DNA of 11,048 bases from Croceicoccus sp. (GCA_029936705.1 JAPYSD010000064.1:1-11048); one strand, 5' to 3'; positions 1 to 6,756 are shown, counted from the stretch's first letter. The notes: generated by a model from the sequence alone, not told the origin. A program made the numbers and translations.

Positions 1-865
1 GCGTATAGCTGCCCGATCCGCCGATCAGCTTTTCCAGCATCGCGACCATCGCGCCCGCATCGGCATAATCCAGCCAGATCACCTTGATCTCGCTTCCCGC
101 GGCGGCGCGATTGTCCAACTCGCGCGCCATGGCGGCAAGCCGGGTGATCGTGGACTGCTCGCCCCGCAGCAGCAGCGAGTTCGAGCTGTCGACCGCGACC
201 ACGCTGGCCAGCGTAGAGGCACCGCCCTGCCCCTGCGGGATCAGTTCGCTCAGCGCCTGAGCAATCTCGCGCGCGCCGGCATGGTCCAGCGCGATCAGCT
301 CGGTCGAGCTGTTGTCGGTGTCGATCTGCTGCAGCAGCGCGCGGATCCGGCGCAGGTTGTCGGCATAATCAACGATTACCAGCGAATTGCCCGCGCGATT
401 GGCGGTGATCGATCCTTCGGGGCTGATCAGCGGCTTGAGCGTGTTGACCGCCTGCTCCGCCTCCACCGCGCCAAGCCGGACCACGTCGGTGACCATCTGG
501 TTGCCCGGCGCGCCCTGGCTGCCGACGCGGCTGGGCTGCGAGGCGGCATTGGCGGCAGGCTGGATGCGGAACGCCCCGTCGGAGGTCGGCACCGCGACCA
601 GCCCGTTGGCGCGCAGTGTGGACAGGAACACCTCGAAATATTCGCTGCGGGTAAGGGGACGGTCGGACACGACCGAGATCTTCTGGTTCACCCGCCCGTC
701 GACGATGAAGGTCCGCCCCGTCACCTGCGCCGCGTCCGCGACGAAGGTGCGCACGTCGGCATCGCGCATGTTCAGCACATATTGCGCATGCGCCGGGGTG
801 GCGCTGGCGCAGATCGCGACGGTGGACACAAGGGCGGCGGCAAGCGCCTGGTTATAACTACGCAT
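1..865 (-). CDS. gspD: Type II secretion system secretin GspD, N-terminal part (runs off left edge)
   Basis: GspD forms the outer-membrane secretin ring through which folded exoproteins leave the cell. Only the first 288 codons are present. The protein begins with MRSYNQALAA and a signal peptide that probably ends at AHA before Gln28. A secretin N0 domain follows at about 28-100 (NMRDADVRTFVADAAQVTG, then FIVDGRVN and ISVVSDRPLT). N1 lies at about 125-183 (VRLGAVEAEQAVNTLKPLIS, then NSLVIVDYADNLRRI) and N2 at about 187-253 (LIALDHAGAREIAQALSELI, then DSSNSLLLRGE). N3 starts near 257 and is cut by the edge, so the secretin pore domain is not visible. The ATG at 865-863 shares one base with the gspC stop (TAATG), which implies translational coupling. 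No lipobox is seen at the N-terminus. The identification is firm; only the downstream extent is unknown. Confidence 0.93.
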   Translation of the reverse strand, partial: MRSYNQALAAALVSTVAICASATPAHAQYVLNMRDADVRTFVADAAQVTGRTFIVDGRVNQKISVVSDRPLTRSEYFEVFLSTLRANGLVAVPTSDGAFRIQPAANAASQPSRVGSQGAPGNQMVTDVVRLGAVEAEQAVNTLKPLISPEGSITANRAGNSLVIVDYADNLRRIRALLQQIDTDNSSTELIALDHAGAREIAQALSELIPQGQGGASTLASVVAVDSSNSLLLRGEQSTITRLAAMARELDNRAAAGSEIKVIWLDYADAGAMVAMLEKLIGGSGSYT

Positions 866-1719
866 TAGGGGGCTACCGTTATATTGACCGGAACCTCGCG
901 CCCGTCGCGGCGGACGGTGAGGCTGACCTGGGAACCGGGCGAGAACGCACCGGAAAGCTGCGCCGCCTGCGCGGGCGAGGTGATGCGCTGTCCGCCCAGC
1001 GCCACGACGACATCGCCGTCGCGCAGTCCGGCGGCGCGAAACACGCTGCCATCGCCTGTGGGCACGACATTCAGCCCGGCAAAGGCACCGCCCTGCTGCG
1101 CGGGTGCAAAGGATACGCCGCTGGAAAGCTCGGACGCGGAAATGCGCCCGCGCGCGGAGGTTGGCGTGACCGGCGCGGCTGTCGGCGCCTGTTCGGGCCG
1201 CGCGGACGGCTGGATCGACGGCGCGGGCTGCGACTGGTCGAGATAGAGCAGTTCACGCGATCCCCCGCGGCTGAGCACGATATGGTCGAACTCCAGCGCG
1301 CTGAGCGTGACGCCGGGGGACACTTCCTCGCCAATGCGATAGATCGCCTGTTCGCCGTCATTGTTCGCGATGATTGCGGTGCCCGCCCCGGTCGCGGCAT
1401 TATAGCGGATGCCATAGACGGTCAGCGGCAGGTCGGTGATCGTTTCCACCGGTCCGGTGTCCGCCACCGCGACCGGCGCGTTGCGGTTGAACGGGTCGAA
1501 GCCGGTCATCAGCGCGGTGCGGGCGCTGTCCGACATGACGCGGACGCTGGCGGGGCGCCAGTCACCCAGCGGCGATACGGGCGTGACGACCATCCAGAAC
1601 AGGCGCACGGCGGCGATGACGATACCGGCGGCAAGCAGCCACCACAGCACATCATGCAGGCTCCACCCCCGCAGGCGGGGACCGCCTAGACCCAAGCGAC
1701 CGAATCGCAAGCTTTTCAT
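865..1719 (-). CDS. gspC: Type II secretion system protein GspC with C-terminal PDZ domain
   Basis: GspC is the inner-membrane clamp that links the cytoplasmic-membrane platform to the periplasmic N0 domain of the GspD secretin. The 284-residue protein has a short basic cytoplasmic tail and one membrane segment at about 24-45 (DVLWWLLAAGIVIAAVRLFW). The periplasmic homology region is at about 70-160 (FDPFNRNAPV, then LPLTVYGIRYN, GTAIIANNDGEQAIYRIGEE and LEFDHIVLSRGG). A Pro/Ala-rich linker at about 163-190 leads to a PDZ domain at about 195-283 (GLNVVPTGDGSVFRAAGLRD, then GDVVVALGGQRI). This order is the usual one for GspC. The start ATG at 1719 is preceded by a weak GGGTGGG. The gene heads the operon, and gspD follows with a one-base overlap. 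A promoter should lie in the divergent region to its right, but I could not place one convincingly. Confidence 0.93.
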   Translation of the reverse strand: MKSLRFGRLGLGGPRLRGWSLHDVLWWLLAAGIVIAAVRLFWMVVTPVSPLGDWRPASVRVMSDSARTALMTGFDPFNRNAPVAVADTGPVETITDLPLTVYGIRYNAATGAGTAIIANNDGEQAIYRIGEEVSPGVTLSALEFDHIVLSRGGSRELLYLDQSQPAPSIQPSARPEQAPTAAPVTPTSARGRISASELSSGVSFAPAQQGGAFAGLNVVPTGDGSVFRAAGLRDGDVVVALGGQRITSPAQAAQLSGAFSPGSQVSLTVRRDGREVPVNITVAP

Positions 1720-1863
1720 CCCACCCGTTCAAAATGAGGCACCCTAGCCCTATGAGCGATGCGCCCTTTGCACAAGCGCCGCAAGGGGCCGTCCCCATGC
1801 CGCTGCCCGCACCCGCGCCCGAGCCGGGGACAAGCGCCGCCCTGCCCTGGCGTTCATATGCTC

Positions 1864-1880
1864 CGTCACCGCAAGTGACG
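1864..1880. promoter_or_regulatory. Short hairpin or inverted repeat in the gspC/glycosyltransferase intergenic region
   Basis: CGTCAC at 1864-1869 and GTGACG at 1875-1880 form a perfect 6-bp stem around the loop CGCAA. A second repeat partly overlaps it: CAAGTG at 1872-1877 and CACTTG at 1890-1895, separated by 12 bases. The gene-free stretch 1720-2010 contains these and the palindrome at 1897-1914. It also holds a Pro/Ala-rich reading frame of doubtful reality (ATG at 1752, stop at 1929-1931). No T-run follows the hairpin, so a terminator is unlikely. Operator or 5'-UTR structure is possible, but chance cannot be excluded. Confidence 0.3.
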
Positions 1881-1896
1881 CCAATGTCGCACTTGT

Positions 1897-1914
1897 TTGA
1901 CAAATTCGTGTCAA
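1897..1914. promoter_or_regulatory. Perfect palindrome TTGACA-N6-TGTCAA upstream of the glycosyltransferase gene
   Basis: TTGACA at 1897-1902 and TGTCAA at 1909-1914 are exact inverted repeats with the 6-base spacer AATTCG. This is the size and symmetry expected for a dimeric helix-turn-helix operator. TTGACA is also the sigma-70 -35 consensus and reads as such on both strands. I do not find a good -10 box at 16-18 bases on either side; on the plus strand the nearest TATGAA at 1927 is 24 bases away. The region is AT-richer than its surroundings. The probable roles are control of the glycosyltransferase gene, of gspC, or of both; the regulator is unknown. Confidence 0.35.
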
Positions 1915-2010
1915 CGCGGGCGATGGTATGAAATTGCAGGCGCGAAATGCGGTGGGCGCGGTCCGTTCCAGCCTCGCCAAAGCGGAATCATGCGGCTATG
2001 GCCCGCTCCC

Positions 2011-3216
2011 ATGTCCCAAGCAGATGCCAATGCGCCAGGCGAAACACCCGTGCCGGGCGGCAGCGATGCGGCGCGGCAGATGGACCTGCGGATCGCGCTG
2101 TTCAGCGGCAATTACAATTACGTGCGCGACGGTGCGAACCAGGCGCTGAACCGGCTGGTGGACTACCTGCTGCGCCAGGGCTGCGAGGTGCGCGCCTATG
2201 CGCCCAAGGTGGCCAATCCAGCATTCGAACCGACCGGCGAGCTTGTCGGCGTGCCCGCCCTGCCAATCCCGGGGCGCAGCGAATATCGCTTTCCGCTCGC
2301 GCTATCGCCGCGGGTCAAGCGCAACCTGGGCCGGTTCGCGCCGCATATCGTGCATGTTTCCAGCCCCGACATCGCCGCCCACGCGGCAGTGCGCTGGGCC
2401 CGCGCGCGCGGCATCCCGGTGCTGGGATCGGTGCACACCCGGTTCGAGACCTATCCACGCTATTACAACCTGGGGTTCATAGAGCCCGCGATGGTGGCGG
2501 GCCTGCGCCGTTTCTATAATAGCTGCGACGCGCTGGTCGCCCCGTCGGAATCCATGGTCGACCTGCTCAGGCAACAGGGCATGAACGACGACGTCTCGCT
2601 CTGGACGCGGGGCGTGGACCGCACGATCTTCGTGCCGCAGGCGCGCGACATGGCGTGGCGGCGATCGATCGGGATCGGCGAGGACGAACGCGTCATTGGT
2701 TTCCTGGGCCGGCTGGTCATGGAAAAGGGGCTGGACGTCTTCACCGACACCTGCGCCGAATTGACCCGCCGGGGCGTCGCGCACCGGGTGATCGTGATCG
2801 GCCAGGGACCAGCGCGCGAATGGTTCGAGGACCGGCTGAAGGGCGCGGTCTTCGTCGGCCACCAGACTGGGCCAGAGCTTGGCCGCGCGGTCGCTTCGAT
2901 GGACATGCTGTTCAACCCCTCGGTGACCGAGACCTTCGGCAATGTCACGCTAGAGGCGATGGCCTGCGCGCTGCCGGTCGTCGCCGCGATCGCGACAGGC
3001 AGCGAGAGCCTGGTCGAGGACGGCGTATCGGGCAAGCTCGTGACGCCGGGCGACATCACCGGCTTTGCCGATGCGCTGCAGGCGTATTGCTCCGATCCGG
3101 CGCTTGCCGAACGCCACGGCAAGGCGGGCGAGGTCCGGGCCGAGGATTATGGCTGGGACCGGATAAACTCGGCCGTGCTGTCGACCTATCGCCGACTGCT
3201 GGCCGATAAGACCTGA
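2011..3216 (+). CDS. GT4-type (family 1) glycosyltransferase
   Basis: This is a retaining GT-B fold glycosyltransferase of the large GT4 family, which moves a sugar from a nucleotide-sugar to a lipid or glycan acceptor at the inner membrane. From the chosen start it has 401 residues. The N-terminal acceptor-side domain starts at about 25 (LRIALFSGNYNYVRDGANQA), with HIVHVSSPD at 112-120 and GSVHTRFETY at 139-148. The donor-side domain starts at about 225 and holds GFLGRLVMEKG (229-240; Arg234 and Lys239 are the usual phosphate contacts) and VIGQGP. It also holds the EX7E motif ETFGNVTLE with Glu307 and Glu315. The frame is open back to a TTG at 1897, but that TTG lies inside a palindrome and the residues before 1990 do not look like a protein N-terminus. 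ATG at 1990, 2011 or 2080 are all possible; none has a convincing ribosome site. It resembles mannosyl- and glycolipid-type GT4 enzymes. The donor and acceptor cannot be read from the sequence, and no polysaccharide cluster surrounds it. Confidence 0.88.
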   Translation: MSQADANAPGETPVPGGSDAARQMDLRIALFSGNYNYVRDGANQALNRLVDYLLRQGCEVRAYAPKVANPAFEPTGELVGVPALPIPGRSEYRFPLALSPRVKRNLGRFAPHIVHVSSPDIAAHAAVRWARARGIPVLGSVHTRFETYPRYYNLGFIEPAMVAGLRRFYNSCDALVAPSESMVDLLRQQGMNDDVSLWTRGVDRTIFVPQARDMAWRRSIGIGEDERVIGFLGRLVMEKGLDVFTDTCAELTRRGVAHRVIVIGQGPAREWFEDRLKGAVFVGHQTGPELGRAVASMDMLFNPSVTETFGNVTLEAMACALPVVAAIATGSESLVEDGVSGKLVTPGDITGFADALQAYCSDPALAERHGKAGEVRAEDYGWDRINSAVLSTYRRLLADKT

Positions 3217-3223
3217 GCAAGCG

Positions 3224-3658
3224 TCAGGCGATATAGCCGCGCGCCAGCGCCTTGCGCGAATAGGCGAGCAGCGACAGCAGGATGATCCAGATCACCGCGT
3301 TCACCGCCCAATATCCAGGACCGCCAAGGCCGGCAGGCATCGGCTTGATCGCCGCGTAGATCGTGGTGACGAGCAGCCCGGCGATGGACACAAGGAAGCC
3401 CGCGATCGCCCAGCGCGACCGCGCCAGCAACAGGATCGAACCCGCCACCGATCCCCAGACGCCCAGCGCCCAGAACGCGGTATGCCAGGCGGGAAAGCTG
3501 GTGAAATAGGCGCGCTCCGCGGCCGAGAAATTGCCCATCAGCGCCTCGGCATCAAGCTGCGTCATCGTGTAGTCGAACGCGCCATAGGCATTCCAGACCA
3601 GGCTTAGCGCCGCGATTACCCAGAAGCTTGCCGGTACTTTTACCGCTCTGCTGGCCAT
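3224..3658 (-). CDS. Small four-helix inner-membrane protein of unknown function
   Basis: A 144-residue protein with about four predicted membrane helices, at about 11-30 (SFWVIAALSLVWNAYGAFDY), 57-78, 82-103 and 117-136. Between the first and second helices is a polar segment (MTQLDAEALMGNFSAAERAY). The C-terminus is basic (YSRKALARGYIA). I do not recognise a characterised family; similar small proteins are common in sphingomonads as hypothetical membrane proteins. The start is well supported: GGGAGGGAG (complement of 3665-3673) lies 6 bases upstream of the ATG at 3658. A plausible promoter lies 36-63 bases upstream. The gene converges on the glycosyltransferase with 7 bases between stops, so the two are not co-transcribed. 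The padR gene ends 98 bases upstream on the same strand. Confidence 0.82.
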   Translation of the reverse strand: MASRAVKVPASFWVIAALSLVWNAYGAFDYTMTQLDAEALMGNFSAAERAYFTSFPAWHTAFWALGVWGSVAGSILLLARSRWAIAGFLVSIAGLLVTTIYAAIKPMPAGLGGPGYWAVNAVIWIILLSLLAYSRKALARGYIA

Positions 3659-3693
3659 TGCCGTCTCCCTCCCGCCATGCCCCCGGGCCGTTA

Positions 3694-3721
3694 GCTATAC
3701 CGCAGATAAACGGAATGCCAA
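3694..3721 (-). promoter_or_regulatory. Predicted sigma-70 type promoter for the small membrane protein
   Basis: On the minus strand TTGGCA (3721-3716) matches the -35 consensus at five of six bases. After 16 bases it is followed by TATAGC (3699-3694), a four-of-six -10 box. The distance to the ATG at 3658 leaves a short leader containing a strong GGGAGGGAG ribosome site. This suggests the gene has its own promoter and does not depend on read-through from padR. Confidence 0.45.
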
Positions 3722-3756
3722 GGGCGGCGGCTATCGCTCGAAGCCAGCGCCCGCGA

Positions 3757-4404
3757 TTAGAGACGCTCGATCCGCCCTGCCGCTTCGTCGAGGATGGCGG
3801 CGATCCGGAGCGCGGTTTCATCGGTGAAACCCTCGGCCTGCGCGCGGTTGCGCGTGGCGGTCAGCAGATTGGCGACGGCGCGGCGTATCGGCGGACTTAC
3901 GCGCGGCGGTTCGCGGTTCATGGCCCGAAGGCGTTCGAGGATTCGCGTGACCTTTTCCGTCTGGCGGGCGAGCAAAGCCTTGCCCGAATCGGTTAGGGCG
4001 AAGGACTTCTTGGCGCTGTCGCCCTGTCCGGTTTCTGCGATCAGACCTTCGTATTTCAGCATCGCCAGCGTCGGGTAGACCGTGCCCGGGCTGGGCGCAT
4101 AATTACCGCCGGTCAGTTCCTCGACCGCCTTGATCAATTCGTAGCCGTGGCGTTCCTGCTGCCCGATCAGTTCGAGCAGGACCAGCCGCAGTTGCCCCTG
4201 GCCAAACACCCGCCTGCCGCGGCGCCTGCCGGGGTAATCTCCGTCCAGTCCGCCGATGCCGGGACCGCGGCCCATCCGGCTGCCGCGTCCGCGCGGAGCG
4301 GGGTCGCCGAAGTCATCGCCGAAACCCTTGCCCCAGGGGCCGGGGCCGACCGGTCCATCATCGCTGTGGCTGCGGTGCGCGCCCCGTCCGTTTGCTCGTT
4401 GCAC
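3757..4404 (-). CDS. PadR-family transcriptional regulator, YqjI-like, with RG-rich N-terminal extension
   Basis: A 215-residue DNA-binding regulator. Residues 1-66 form a low-complexity Gly/Arg/Pro/Asp tail (for example GPGPWGKGFGDDFGD and RGRGSRMGRGPG). The PadR winged helix covers about 70-145: GQLRLVLLELIGQQERHGYE, then IKAVEELTGGNYAPSPGTVY, PTLAMLKYEGLIAE and the wing AKKSFALTDSGKALL. A helical C-terminal segment (about 146-215) should provide the dimer interface. The layout matches E. coli YqjI, whose N-terminal extension is metal-binding. Here the extension has only two histidines (His10 and His13) and no cysteine, so metal sensing is doubtful. The start is GTG at 4404-4402, chosen because GGAGG (complement of 4414-4418) sits 9 bases upstream; the nearby ATG at 4412 is out of frame. 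It is divergent from rarA and probably autoregulated through the palindromes at 4436-4454. The regulated targets are unknown. Confidence 0.9.
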   Translation of the reverse strand: MQRANGRGAHRSHSDDGPVGPGPWGKGFGDDFGDPAPRGRGSRMGRGPGIGGLDGDYPGRRRGRRVFGQGQLRLVLLELIGQQERHGYELIKAVEELTGGNYAPSPGTVYPTLAMLKYEGLIAETGQGDSAKKSFALTDSGKALLARQTEKVTRILERLRAMNREPPRVSPPIRRAVANLLTATRNRAQAEGFTDETALRIAAILDEAAGRIERL

Positions 4405-4433
4405 AGTGACATGCCTCCGACTGCATTGCCTTT

Positions 4434-4461
4434 AAGATATATCGTAGATGCATCAGAGCAA
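4434..4461 (-). promoter_or_regulatory. Predicted padR promoter with two tandem 8-bp palindromes (probable PadR operator)
   Basis: GATATATC (4436-4443) and GATGCATC (4447-4454) are each perfect 8-bp palindromes, starting 11 bases apart, about one helical turn. They also read as imperfect direct repeats of GAT(A/G)(T/C)ATC. On the minus strand a weak -35 TTGCTC (4461-4456) and a -10 TATCTT (4439-4434) are separated by 16 bases. The first palindrome therefore covers the -10 box and the second fills the spacer. GATATATC-type repeats are, from memory, typical of YqjI-like PadR targets. A bound PadR dimer pair would block its own promoter and might also affect rarA on the other strand. Confidence 0.5.
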
Positions 4462-4503
4462 GCATGGGTGAAAAATATCGGCATTGCTCCTATCTCTGCC
4501 GCG

Positions 4504-5826
4504 ATGGACGATCTTTTTGCCGACGACGCCGCGGTGCAGAACCCGAACGACGAAGCCAGCGACGACTCCCCGCTGGCCGACCGGCTGCGCCCGGCCAACC
4601 TGGGTGAAATCATCGGACAGGAGCACCTGACCGGTCCCGAAGGCGCGATCGGCCGCATGGTGGCGGCGGGGCGGCTGACCAGCATGATCCTGTGGGGACC
4701 GCCCGGCACCGGCAAGACCAGCATCGCGCGCCTGCTGGCCGATAGCGTGGGCATGCGCTTCGCCGCGGTCAGCGCAGTTTTCTCCGGCGTGGCCGATCTG
4801 AAGAAGGCCTTTGCCGAGGCCGAGACGATGCAGAAGGCAGGCAAGCGCACGCTGCTTTTCGTGGACGAGATTCACCGCTTCAACCGCGCGCAGCAGGACG
4901 GTTTCCTGCCTTTCGTCGAGCGCGGCACCGTCACGCTGGTCGGCGCGACCACCGAAAATCCCAGTTTTGCCCTCAATGCGGCATTGTTGAGCCGCGCGCA
5001 GGTCCTGTTCCTGCACCGTCTTGACGCGGAAGCGCTGACGAAACTGCTCGACCGGGCAGAGGCGTTGACGGGCCGCGCCCTCCCCCTCGACGCCGATGCG
5101 CGCGCTGCCTTGGTGGCCAGCGCCGATGGCGACGGCCGCTTCCTCCTCAACCAGGCCGAGACGCTGTATGCCGCGCGGATCGACACGCCGCTTGGCCCCG
5201 CCGCGCTGGGCCAGTTCCTGCAGCGGCGCGTCGCCGTCTATGACAAGGACCGCGACGGGCATTACAACCTGATCAGCGCGCTGCACAAAAGCCTGCGCGG
5301 ATCGGATCCGCAGGCTTCGCTCTATTACCTCGCGCGGATGCTGACGGCGGGCGAGGAACCGCTTTACGTGCTGCGCCGGCTGGTCCGGTTCGCCAGCGAG
5401 GATATCGGCCTCGCCGATCCGCAGGCGCTGGTGCAGTGCCTGGCCGCGAAGGACGCCTATGACTTTCTCGGCAGTCCGGAAGGCGAGCTCGCCATCGTGC
5501 AGGCCTGCCTCTATTGCGCGACCGCGCCCAAGTCGAATGCGGCCTACAAGGCGCAGAAAGCCTCATTCAAGAGCGCGCGCGAGACGGGCAGCCTGATGCC
5601 GCCCCCGAACATCCTGAACGCGCCGACCAAGCTGATGAAGGACGTGGGTTACGGCAAGGACTACGCCTACGACCACGACGCCGATGGCGGCTTTTCGGGC
5701 GCGAACTACTGGCCCGAGGAGATGGCGCCGCAGGACTATTACAAGCCCGTCGCGCGCGGTTTCGAACGGCAGGTCATCGAACGGATGGAATGGTGGGCGA
5801 AGAAGCGCGCCGAAAAGCAGGGGTAG
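4504..5826 (+). CDS. rarA: Replication-associated recombination protein A (RarA/MgsA) AAA+ ATPase
   Basis: RarA is a clamp-loader-like AAA+ ATPase that acts at stalled replication forks and gaps with single-strand binding protein; it is the bacterial relative of yeast Mgs1 and human WRNIP1. The 440-residue protein starts MDDLFADD and has the conserved LADRLRPANLGEIIGQEHL at 24-42. Walker A is GPPGTGKT at 65-72, Walker B LLFVDEIH at 117-124, sensor 1 GATTENPSF at 147-155 and the arginine finger SR at 163-164. The C-terminal tetramerisation region includes YDKDRDGHYNLISALHKSLR, then YYLARMLTAGEEPLYVLRRL and ASEDIGLADPQAL. The length is normal for the family. The frame is open upstream to 4147, but that part is antisense to padR and is rejected. 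The start at ATG 4504 agrees with family N-termini, though the ribosome site is weak. The downstream gene overlaps by one base. Confidence 0.95.
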   Translation: MDDLFADDAAVQNPNDEASDDSPLADRLRPANLGEIIGQEHLTGPEGAIGRMVAAGRLTSMILWGPPGTGKTSIARLLADSVGMRFAAVSAVFSGVADLKKAFAEAETMQKAGKRTLLFVDEIHRFNRAQQDGFLPFVERGTVTLVGATTENPSFALNAALLSRAQVLFLHRLDAEALTKLLDRAEALTGRALPLDADARAALVASADGDGRFLLNQAETLYAARIDTPLGPAALGQFLQRRVAVYDKDRDGHYNLISALHKSLRGSDPQASLYYLARMLTAGEEPLYVLRRLVRFASEDIGLADPQALVQCLAAKDAYDFLGSPEGELAIVQACLYCATAPKSNAAYKAQKASFKSARETGSLMPPPNILNAPTKLMKDVGYGKDYAYDHDADGGFSGANYWPEEMAPQDYYKPVARGFERQVIERMEWWAKKRAEKQG

Positions 5827-6704
5827 TGCCGCGGTTTCGCCATTTCCTGGCAATAGACTGGTCGGGCGCCGTAACCGAACGTCCCGGTGGCATCGCCATG
5901 GCGCTGGCCCATGCGGATGGCGGCCCGCCGGTGCTGGTCGACCCGGGTAGGGGCTGGTCGCGCGAAGACGTGCTGGCGATCCTGCGTGACGAATTGCCCG
6001 ATGACACGCTGGTGGGCGTCGACCTTGGCATATCGCTGCCGTTTGCCGATTGCGGCGCGTTCTTTCCCGGGTGGGAGGACAGCCCGCCCGATGCCAGGTC
6101 GCTATGGGCCATGATCGACCGCATCTGCGCCGACGATCCGCATTTGTCCGCCAGCAGCTTCGTCGACCATCCCGAGCTTAGCGCGTTCTATCGCCGCCAC
6201 AACGGGCGCGAGGGGGCGAGCTTTCATGCACCCGGCGCGGCGCACAAGCGCGGCCGGTTCCGCGTGACGGAGGAGCGTCAGGCCGCGCTCGGCTGTTCGC
6301 CCTATTCGAACTTCAACCTGGTCGGCGCGGCGCAGGTGGGCAAATCCAGCCTGACCGGCATGCGCGTGCTGCACCGGCTGGACGGGCGCATTCCCGTCTG
6401 GCCCATCGATCCGCTTCCCGCCACGGGCAGCGTCATCGCCGAGATCTATACCGCCATTCCCGCCATCGCCGCGGGACGCCGGGCGGGCACGTCGAAGATC
6501 CGCAGCCACGAGGAACTGGCCGAGGCGCTGGCCGCGCTGGGCAGTCCCGCGCCAGAAGGCAGCGGCGTGATCGACGATCACAGCGCCGACGCGCTGCTGT
6601 CCGCCGCGTGGCTGCGCATCGCCGCACGGGACGACGCCCTGTGGAACCCGCCCGGCCTTGCCGCCGTCGCCCATACCGAGGGCTGGACCTTCGGCGCGCC
6701 TTGA
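5826..6704 (+). CDS. Predicted RNase H-fold (DUF429-like) nuclease-type protein
   Basis: A 292-residue protein starting MPRFRHFLAIDWSGA. The AIDWSG motif with Asp11 is the first-strand signature of RNase H-like DUF429-type proteins. Further acidic positions fit a metal-binding site: Asp66 in VGVDLGISLPF, Glu206 in VIAEIYTAIPA, and Asp251/Asp255 in IDDHSADALLSAAWL near the C-terminus. Members are predicted nucleases, but their substrate is not established, so the activity is inference. No signal peptide or membrane segment is seen. The start is GTG at 5826, which shares its G with the rarA stop codon (TAGTG) and indicates translational coupling. The open frame continues upstream to 5514 inside rarA in another frame and is rejected there. 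A tRNA gene follows 52 bases after the stop. Confidence 0.8.
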   Translation: MPRFRHFLAIDWSGAVTERPGGIAMALAHADGGPPVLVDPGRGWSREDVLAILRDELPDDTLVGVDLGISLPFADCGAFFPGWEDSPPDARSLWAMIDRICADDPHLSASSFVDHPELSAFYRRHNGREGASFHAPGAAHKRGRFRVTEERQAALGCSPYSNFNLVGAAQVGKSSLTGMRVLHRLDGRIPVWPIDPLPATGSVIAEIYTAIPAIAAGRRAGTSKIRSHEELAEALAALGSPAPEGSGVIDDHSADALLSAAWLRIAARDDALWNPPGLAAVAHTEGWTFGAP

Positions 6705-6737
6705 CGCAAAGAGCGCTTCGCTTACCAGCGGCGATTC

Positions 6738-6743
6738 TATAAA
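6738..6743 (+). promoter_or_regulatory. Possible -10 element of the tRNA-Thr promoter
   Basis: TATAAA lies 13 bases before the first base of the tRNA, the spacing expected when transcription starts a few bases upstream of a tRNA gene. The region where a -35 should be (about 6715-6721, GCTTCGC) is only a poor match. TTGACG at 6701-6706, overlapping the stop of the previous gene, is a better sequence but 31 bases away, too far. Confidence 0.35.
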
Positions 6744-6756
6744 GGCATCGCCACAC

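Noticed and set aside
281..868. Two plus-strand frames opposite gspD.
   Set aside because: They are antisense shadows. The minus strand encodes a signal peptide and N0, N1 and N2 secretin domains without a break.
1752..1931. Pro/Ala-rich small frame on the plus strand between gspC and the glycosyltransferase gene.
   Set aside because: It has no ribosome site, mixed third-position composition and no recognisable feature. It also runs through the inverted-repeat cluster, so regulatory DNA is a better explanation, though a small protein cannot be fully excluded.
4147..4503. Upstream extension of the rarA frame by 119 residues.
   Set aside because: It overlaps padR antisense, has no family similarity, and RarA proteins start near the MDDLF sequence at 4504.
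5514..5825. Upstream extension of the DUF429-like frame into rarA.
   Set aside because: The sequence there is a shifted reading of rarA. The GTG at 5826 puts the AIDWSG motif at the expected distance from the N-terminus.
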